DNA from: Microbacteriaceae bacterium UBA4731
GTDB lineage: Bacteria > Actinomycetota > Actinomycetes > Actinomycetales > Microbacteriaceae
Assembly (NCBI GenBank): GCA_002404115.1
Contig: DHJB01000061.1
Coordinates: 1,543 to 18,368 of the forward strand
Direction of reading: 5' to 3'
DNA: 16,826 bases
Positions 7,007 through 13,500 of this stretch are shown here, one piece after another. The notes beneath the pieces were generated by a model. That model saw only the letters and a program-made list of their open reading frames with translations, was not told where the DNA came from and ran no database searches. Each line of letters opens with the position of its first letter. Position 1 is the stretch's first letter. A program made the position numbers and the translations under genes.

Positions 7007-8146
7007 GTGGCACGCGTAGGTTGCTTTCTCGCACCCGGCCAGGACGCCGAGTGGACGTTTGTGGCGGGCGGAAGCTTTCTCGCCGCGGTGCCGATCGACA
7101 CCCCGCTGTCCATCGTGGCCACGCTGACCGCGCTCGGCGCCCAGCCGCGGGTGGAGATTGAGGCCCTCGTGGCGCTCCTTCCGCTCTCCGGCGAGCAGGC
7201 GGTCAGCAGTTTCGTCGTCGTGGTCCCGGGGGATCCGACCGACGGGGACGGCGTGCCGGTCTCCGCGATCGTGCGCGGCGCCATCGCGGTCGACGTGTTC
7301 TCGGTGGGTGGGTCGCGGCGGTTCATCGACCGGGACATCCGTCCGTGGCTCCTGGCCGAGTTCCAGGCCGTCATCGGCGTCGTCATCGGCTCGCCCCGAT
7401 ACGACGTTGTCCCGTCCAACCGGCTCGAGTCGGGCAGCGCGGTCGACCGGGGCGCGGTCGCCGGGAACGCGCTGTTCTGGTCGGTGACGGGGCAGCAACC
7501 CGCCGCCCGCGCAGCCGACGTGCCGCAGCCGAAGGCGATCCCCGAACCCCTCCCGAACCCCGAACCCCTCCCGATCCCTGAGCCCCTCCCGATCCCTGAG
7601 CCCCTCGCGATCCCGGAGCCTTTCCTCGCTCCGGACGCCTGGGTCCCGGACGCCGACACGATTCTCCGCCCGCGCCAGATGACGCGAGACACCATGATGC
7701 AGGACACCGTCATCATCCGAAGCAGGGACCGGCGTCAGGCATCGACGGATGCCGGCCCGGCGCTCGTGCGCCCGGCGCCGGAACCCCTGCCGGAGAGCGC
7801 CCGCTACGGCTTCCGGCTCCCGCACGGCGACGAGCGCCGGCTCGACGCCGTCTACCACCTCGGTCGCCGACCGAGCCTCCCGCGCATCGCCGATGGATCG
7901 ACACCGCGGCTCGTTTCGATCCCATCGAACACGAATGCCGTCTCGGCAACCCACCTCGAGATCCGCCAGGAGGGGGACTCGGTGGTGGTGACAGACCTCG
8001 GCTCGACGAACGGAACGATCGTGATTCCGCCCCGCGGAAGGAAGCAGCGCCTGCGGTCCGGGCAGTCGCTCGCGGTGGTGCCCGGTACGACGGTGGACAT
8101 CGGGGACGGTAATATCATCGAGATCCTCCCCGTCAGCGACCGCTAG
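7007..8146 (+). CDS. FHA-domain phosphothreonine-binding protein with proline repeat linker
   Basis: This 379-residue protein starts at GTG, preceded by a strong GGAGGAG at about 6991-6996. Residues 1-160 form a hydrophobic, strand-rich domain that I do not recognise. Residues about 165-215 are a disordered Pro/Glu linker made of five hexapeptide repeats (PEPLPI type). Residues about 280-375 form a forkhead-associated domain with the conserved set Gly286-Arg287, Ser313-x-x-His316 and Asn335-Gly336 (in DLGSTNG), the residues that bind phosphothreonine. Between linker and FHA, DTILR (Thr218) and DTVIIR (Thr234) are candidate kinase targets. Next come a PP2C phosphatase and a Ser/Thr kinase, so it is likely the reader or substrate of that pair. 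No membrane segment is seen. Its partner is unknown. Confidence 0.88.
   Translation: MARVGCFLAPGQDAEWTFVAGGSFLAAVPIDTPLSIVATLTALGAQPRVEIEALVALLPLSGEQAVSSFVVVVPGDPTDGDGVPVSAIVRGAIAVDVFSVGGSRRFIDRDIRPWLLAEFQAVIGVVIGSPRYDVVPSNRLESGSAVDRGAVAGNALFWSVTGQQPAARAADVPQPKAIPEPLPNPEPLPIPEPLPIPEPLAIPEPFLAPDAWVPDADTILRPRQMTRDTMMQDTVIIRSRDRRQASTDAGPALVRPAPEPLPESARYGFRLPHGDERRLDAVYHLGRRPSLPRIADGSTPRLVSIPSNTNAVSATHLEIRQEGDSVVVTDLGSTNGTIVIPPRGRKQRLRSGQSLAVVPGTTVDIGDGNIIEILPVSDR
7538..7627 (+). repeat. Five tandem 18-base repeats inside the FHA gene
   Basis: Five consecutive 18-base units begin at 7538, 7556, 7574, 7592 and 7610. The consensus is ATCCCTGAGCCCCTCCCG, and the third and fourth units differ by a single base. 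In frame they encode IPEPLP, NPEPLP, IPEPLP, IPEPLA and a decayed IPEPFL (residues 178-207). The near identity of the middle units suggests recent slippage or unequal exchange, so unit number may vary between strains. The encoded peptide is an extended, acidic, proline-rich spacer. Confidence 0.9.
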
Positions 8147-8188
8147 CCGGTACACCGTCGCGATGGCCATATTCGGAAGGCACCATCC

Positions 8189-9010
8189 GTGACCCAGATT
8201 GGTCAAGGCTCGACCAGCTATTCGGTTGCCCTGCCCGCGGTGCACAGGACCGTGACGCTGGCCTGGGCCGCGCTCACCGACACCGGGCACCGCCGCGAGG
8301 TCAATGAAGACAGCCTGCTCGCGGAGGCGCCGATCTTCGCGGTCGCCGACGGCATGGGCGGGCACTCGGCGGGCGACGTCGCCAGCGCGGCCGTCGTCGC
8401 GAGGCTCTCCGAACACGCCGGCAAGGCCGTCATCGACGCCGAGTCCATCGACCGGTCCCTCAGCCTCGCCGTCGAGGACATGGCCACAGCCGTCGGCGTG
8501 ACGGACCAGGGCACGGGAACCACCGTGACCGGCGCCGCGCTGGCCATCGTGTCGGGCGCGCCGCACTGGATCGTCTTCAACATCGGCGACTCCCGGGTGT
8601 ACCAGCTCACCTCCGGCGTGCTGGAGCAGGTCACCGTCGACCACTCCGTGGTGCAGGAACTCGTCGACGCCGGCCGCATCACGCGGGAAGAAGCCGACGT
8701 GCACCCGCACGGAAACGTCATCACCCGGGCTGTGGGCTTCCACGAACCGCCCGTGCCCGACTACCGGATCCTGCCGGTGCAGGCCGGCATGCGCATCCTC
8801 GTCTGCTCCGACGGCCTGACCAAGGAACTCACGGCGTACGGCATCCGCCACTACCTGATGTCGAACCCGAAGGCGGATGACGCCGCGGCCGCCCTCGTCA
8901 CCGCCGCGCTCGAGAACGGAGGCCGGGACAATGTCACCGTCATCGTGCTCGATGTGCTCGCCGTCGACGACGACACGGCCCCCGAGTTGGGGGTAAACGC
9001 GCCCGATTAG
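8189..9010 (+). CDS. PP2C-family protein Ser/Thr phosphatase
   Basis: The 273-residue protein carries the PP2C motifs in order: NEDSLL with Asp41, VADGMGGHSAGD with Asp54, NIGDSRVYQL at about 133-142, SDGLTKEL with Asp208, and GGRDNVTVIVLDV with Asp247. These aspartates bind the two metal ions, so the enzyme should be active. It is short compared with mycobacterial PstP (about 500 residues) and has no membrane segment or sensor domain, so it is a free cytoplasmic phosphatase. The GTG start at 8189 follows GGAAGG with 8 bases spacing. It lies 42 bases after the FHA gene and 129 bases before the kinase gene. It presumably removes phosphates placed by that kinase, possibly on the FHA protein. 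Confidence 0.93.
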   Translation: MTQIGQGSTSYSVALPAVHRTVTLAWAALTDTGHRREVNEDSLLAEAPIFAVADGMGGHSAGDVASAAVVARLSEHAGKAVIDAESIDRSLSLAVEDMATAVGVTDQGTGTTVTGAALAIVSGAPHWIVFNIGDSRVYQLTSGVLEQVTVDHSVVQELVDAGRITREEADVHPHGNVITRAVGFHEPPVPDYRILPVQAGMRILVCSDGLTKELTAYGIRHYLMSNPKADDAAAALVTAALENGGRDNVTVIVLDVLAVDDDTAPELGVNAPD

Positions 9011-9048
9011 GGGAGGCCGGAGGGCCCTGTCGGCTCCGCAGCGCTGCC

Positions 9049-9054
9049 TAGACT
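9049..9054 (+). promoter_or_regulatory. Possible -10 element before the kinase gene
   Basis: The 129-base gap between the phosphatase and kinase genes is the largest within this block. TAGACT at 9049-9054 fits the TANNNT form of actinobacterial -10 hexamers, but no good -35 was found 16-18 bases upstream. If real, the kinase, giant protein and MoxR genes could be transcribed apart from the FHA and PP2C genes. No hairpin terminator is visible in the gap. Confidence 0.3.
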
Positions 9055-9139
9055 TGGGGAACGCCCGTGGGTCAACCCGTCGCGACCAGGGTCATCGACG
9101 ACAACACGCACGCAGGTCACGAGCAGGCGGGAGGCAACC

Positions 9140-10564
9140 ATGGCACGACGATTGCCGTCAACGCCGCCGAACCTGCCGGGTTTCTCCTACCTGCGCGTGC
9201 TCGGATCCGGCGGGTTCGCGGATGTTTTCCTCTACGAGCAGAACATGCCCCGGCGCCAGGTGGCCGTCAAGGTGCTCCTGGCCGAGGTCGTCAACGACCA
9301 GGTTCGCCAGCTCTTCCAGGCCGAGGCCAACCTGATGGCGCAGCTCAGCTCGCACCCCGCTATCCTCACGGTCTTCCAGGCCAGCGTGTCCGCCGACGGG
9401 CGCCCGTACCTCGTCATGGAGTACTGCTCCTCGACGCTGAGCCAGCGCTACCGCGCCGAGCCGCTCGCCGTTCCCGACGTGCTGCGGATCGGCATCCGGA
9501 TCGCGGGCGCCGTCGAGACCGCCCACGGCTCGGCGGTGCTGCACCGGGACATCAAACCGTCGAACATCCTGATCACCGCGTACGGCCATCCGGTGCTGTC
9601 CGACTTCGGCATCGCGGCGACGCTCGGCGAAGCGGAGAAGACCGACGCGGTCGGCCTGTCCATCCCCTGGTCGGCGCCCGAGGTTCTGCTCGACGAGGTC
9701 TCCGGGTCGATCGCCTCTGAGGTGTGGTCGCTCGGCGCCACCCTCTACTCGCTCCTGGCCGGGCGGTCTCCGTTCGAGCAGCAGGGCACGGAGAACACCT
9801 CTGCCCAGCTGATGGCTCGGATCTCCAAGGCGAAGGTGCCGGCGATCAGCCGTGCCGATGTGCCGCCGAGGCTCGAACTCGTGCTGGCCAGGGCCATGTC
9901 GAGGCGCCCGGAAAGTCGCCAGCGCAGCGTGCTCGAACTCATCCGCGAGCTGCAGTCGATCGAGGCCGACCTCGGACTCGCGCAGACGCCGCTCGAGGTG
10001 TCGATGGACAACTGGGCGGTCACCGCCCTGGCCGACCCCGAAGACAAGACGCGCATTGTCGGCGTCAATTCGATCAACCCGCAGGGAACACGCCGGCGCC
10101 GGAAGCCGGGCCAGGCCACCGGGGTCGTCCGCTCGGGCACCCAGCCGCACCACAGCCAGAGTGTCCCCGGCACCTCGCAGACGCGTGTGCGCCGCACGAG
10201 CCACCGCGCCCGAACGGCCTGGGCGCTTGTCGCCGCAGCGACGCTCGTCATTGGCCTGGCCGCAGCGGCCGGAAGCTTCCTGATCCGCCAGGCCGGGGCC
10301 GACATCCCGACCGTCAGCGACGTGGCCGGCCGGCTCCGGTCCGGCACGGTCGCGTTCACCTGGCCCGACCCGGGGGTGCTGGCCGGCGACAACTACGTGG
10401 TGACCCTGCGCACCGGCGAGAGCAGCATCCAGCGAGGGACCGAATTCAGCGTCGACCCGAACGGCCAGCCCAGCGTCTGCGTGACAGTGACTGTGAACCG
10501 GGAAGGAAAAAGCGGCGCCCCCAGCAGTGAGAAATGCGTTGAAGTAGCCGGCGGCGGCCAGTGA
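9140..10564 (+). CDS. Membrane Ser/Thr protein kinase with extracytoplasmic beta domain
   Basis: Residues about 12-285 form a Hanks-type kinase: glycine loop LGSGGFADV (21-29), Lys44 in VAVKVL, catalytic HRDIKPSN with Asp137 and Asn142, DFG (155-157) and APE (179-181). All catalytic residues are present. The segment before APE reads VGLSIPW, with Ser where most bacterial kinases have a GT pair. A juxtamembrane stretch (about 290-355, basic and Ser/Thr-rich, including KTRIV at Thr304) leads to one membrane helix (about 360-382). The outer domain of about 90 residues looks like a small beta-sandwich (VAFTWPDPG, then VCVTVTVNREG) with two cysteines. It lacks PASTA repeats, so it should not read peptidoglycan as PknB does. 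GGGAGG five bases before the ATG supports the start. Its end overlaps the giant gene as GTGA. Confidence 0.92.
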   Translation: MARRLPSTPPNLPGFSYLRVLGSGGFADVFLYEQNMPRRQVAVKVLLAEVVNDQVRQLFQAEANLMAQLSSHPAILTVFQASVSADGRPYLVMEYCSSTLSQRYRAEPLAVPDVLRIGIRIAGAVETAHGSAVLHRDIKPSNILITAYGHPVLSDFGIAATLGEAEKTDAVGLSIPWSAPEVLLDEVSGSIASEVWSLGATLYSLLAGRSPFEQQGTENTSAQLMARISKAKVPAISRADVPPRLELVLARAMSRRPESRQRSVLELIRELQSIEADLGLAQTPLEVSMDNWAVTALADPEDKTRIVGVNSINPQGTRRRRKPGQATGVVRSGTQPHHSQSVPGTSQTRVRRTSHRARTAWALVAAATLVIGLAAAAGSFLIRQAGADIPTVSDVAGRLRSGTVAFTWPDPGVLAGDNYVVTLRTGESSIQRGTEFSVDPNGQPSVCVTVTVNREGKSGAPSSEKCVEVAGGGQ

Positions 10565-13500
10565 TAGCAGGGTGGTTCGCAGCCCACCGCTCGCTCGTGG
10601 CCACCGCGACAAGCGGCACGCTCATCGCGGCCCTCGTCGCAACGGTGGCCGTCGTGTCCGGCGGGTACACCGCGCAGCGACTCGACCTCGGCGACTCGGC
10701 GGTCTGGGTGACGAACGAGGCCCGCCAGGTGGTCGGACGCGCCAATACCGCGGTGCGGGAGCTCAACACGGTCGTGCCGGCCGGCAGCTCCAGCCTCGAC
10801 CTCCTGCAGCAGGGTTCGACCGTGCTCGTGATCGACCACGGCAACAGCTCGCTCGACATCCTCGACCCGGCGACCGCGAAGGTCGCCCAGACCGTGCCGC
10901 TTCCGCCGGTGAAACCGGCCGTCTTCCTGGCGGAGGACCGGGCCGTCATCGCCTCGAACGGCGACATGTGGAGCCTTCCCGCCAGCGATCTCGCCGGATT
11001 CGACAGCACGACGGAGCCGACCCTGGCCCTCGGCGCCGGTTCCGTCGTGAACATGGATGCCGCCGGCAGGTTCTATTCGTTCACCCCCGCGACCGGCGAC
11101 CTGTCGCGGGTCGACCCCGTCACGGGCGACGCGGTCGAGTCGACCGTCCACCTCGACGCCGGCGCGCCGGAGGACACCTACCAGCTGACCAGCGTGAACG
11201 GCCGCTGGGCGCTCCTCAACGCGTCGAGCAGGCACCTCTTCCTGGCCGGGCAGGACATCGACCTGTCCGCCGACATCCTCGCGGCCGACCGTCCGGTCCT
11301 GCAACAGGCCGGCGCCACGGGCGACCGGGTGCTGCTCGCCGACCGCAGGGGCCTCCTCGCGGTGCCGCTGGCCGGCGGCCCCCCCGTCCAGCTGGTGACC
11401 GGCCAGGACGGGCAGGCAGCGGCCCCGGCATCCGCCAGGGGCTGCTCGTTCGCCGCCTGGGCCGGTGGGACAACCTGGCGTGCGTGCGCTGGGGACGGGC
11501 CGAAGGGCCGCACCACGAAGCTCGACCGGGTCGCCGCCGATGCCAGGCTCGAATTCCGCCTGAACGGCACCGCCCTCGTGCTCAACGACGCGCGCAACGG
11601 CTCAGCGTGGGCCGTCCAGCAGGGCAGCGAACTCATCGACAACTGGGACGACCTCATCGACACGGTGCAGGACCTGCAGCGGGTCGAAGAGAACAAGAAC
11701 GACACCCCGCCCGAGTTCGAGAAGTCCCAGATGCCGCCGGTCGCGATCGACGACACGTTCGGCGCCCGACCGGGCCGCACCGTCACGCTTCCCGTGCTGC
11801 TGAACGACTACGACCCCAACGGCGACGTGCTCGTGGTCGCCACGCTCGGCAACCTTCCCGCCGAGCAGGGGCGGCTCGACCTCGTGGCCAACAACCAGCA
11901 GGTGCAACTGACCCTCTCACCGACCGCATCCGGACGGCTGAGCTTCGACTACAGCGTCAACGACGGGCGGGGCGGCACGGCGTCGGCGACGGTCACGGTC
12001 ACCGTTCGGAAGAACGAGGAGAACTCCCCACCGGTGCAGGTCCGGAGCACGCACACGACGGTCCAGACCGGCGGGCGGGTGACGATCCCGGTGCTCGGCG
12101 ACTGGGTCGACCCCGACGGCGACCCGTTCTACCTCACTTCGGCGACCACCATCGCGCCCGACCTGGCTGGCTTCACACCGGACGGGTCGGTGGTCTACAC
12201 GGATGCCGGCGCCGGCGGCGAGCGCAAACAGGTCGGCCTCGTCGTCTCCGACGGCCGGGCGGAGGGCACGGGAACCCTCGCCCTGATGGTTCGGCCGGCC
12301 GGCTCGGTGCCGATCGTTGCCGAGCCCTTCGTCATGCTGGCCGCCGCTGGGCGCGAGGTCACGGTGTCGCCGCTCGTGCACGTGCGCGGCGGCTCAGGGC
12401 AGCTTCGCCTGGGCAGCGTCCCGGCGAAACCCGATGTGACCATCACCCCCGACTTCGACGGCGGCACCTTCCGATTCACGAGCAGCGCGGTGGGCACCCA
12501 CGAAATCGAGTACGCGGTGACCGACGGCCGGCTCACCGTCACCGGCCGGGTGCGGGTCGACGTCATCGCGGCCCCCGACACGAACACCGCACCCATCACC
12601 GTTCCGCACACGGCGTTCATCCGCGGGCGGCAGGCGACCCTCGTCGATGTGCTCTCCACGGACATCGACCCGGCCGGCGGAGTGCTGCTCGTCACGGGCA
12701 CAATGAACCTGCCGGCGGCGAGCGGGCTGCGGGTCGAGATCCTGGACCAGCGCATCCTGCGGGTCACCCTCACCAGGCCGCTGGATACGGGCTCCGTCAC
12801 CTTCGGCTACCGCGTCAGCAACGGCCTGGCCGAGGCCGAGGGCACCGTGACCGTCGTCGAAATCCCGGAACCTGCCCGGAAACAGGCTCCCATCGCCATG
12901 CCGGACTCGATTTCGGTGCGCGTCGGCGACGCCATCGACATTCCCGTCCTGGCCAACGACGAGCACCCGGACGGCGACACGCTCACCCTCGACCCGACCC
13001 TCGCCACCGGGCTCCCGTCCGGCGCCGGCTTGCTCTTCGCCTCCGGTACTGTGCTGCGCTACCTCGCGCCGGAGAAGACCGGAAACTTCACCGCCGTCTA
13101 CCGGGTCAACGCGCCGGACGGCCAGTTCGCCAACGCCGAGGTGCACATCTCCGTGCGCGAACCGGACGCGGCCTCGAATAACCCGCCGGTGCCCCGCACC
13201 GTGATCGCCCGCGTCCTCGCCGGCGACACCGTGCGCATCCCGATCCCGCTGTCCGGCATCGACCCTGACGGTGACTCCGTGCAACTTCTCGGCCAGGAGA
13301 CGAACCCAGAGAAGGGCGCCGTGACGGCAGTCGCCTCCGACTCGATCGAGTACAAGGCGGGGGCCTACTCGGCCGGTACCGACACGTTCACCTACTCGGT
13401 CGTCGACTCGCTCGGCGCCCGGGCAACCGGAATCGTGCGCATCGGGATCAGCCCGCGCCTGGACGGCGCCCGCAACCCGGTCGCGGTCGAGGACGAGGTC

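Noticed and set aside
5561..8851. Very long minus-strand open frame (about 1100 codons) opposite the dehydrogenase, FHA and phosphatase genes
   Set aside because: It is the antisense shadow of three well-supported plus-strand genes. Its product is rich in Arg, His, Val and Asp with no domain, and it crosses gene boundaries. High GC makes such frames common.
9011..9048. Terminator hairpin after the phosphatase gene
   Set aside because: Only a 5-base CGGAG/CTCCG pairing with a long loop and no U tract was found.
9067..9720. Alternative GTG-started frame upstream of and overlapping the kinase start
   Set aside because: It runs through the kinase coding region out of phase and yields an Arg/Pro-rich product. 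The ATG at 9140 with GGGAGG is the real start of the kinase.
10572..13181. 869-codon plus-strand frame overlapping the giant gene in another phase
   Set aside because: The translation is an Arg/Pro/His-rich string typical of out-of-phase reading of GC-rich genes; the in-phase giant frame explains the region.
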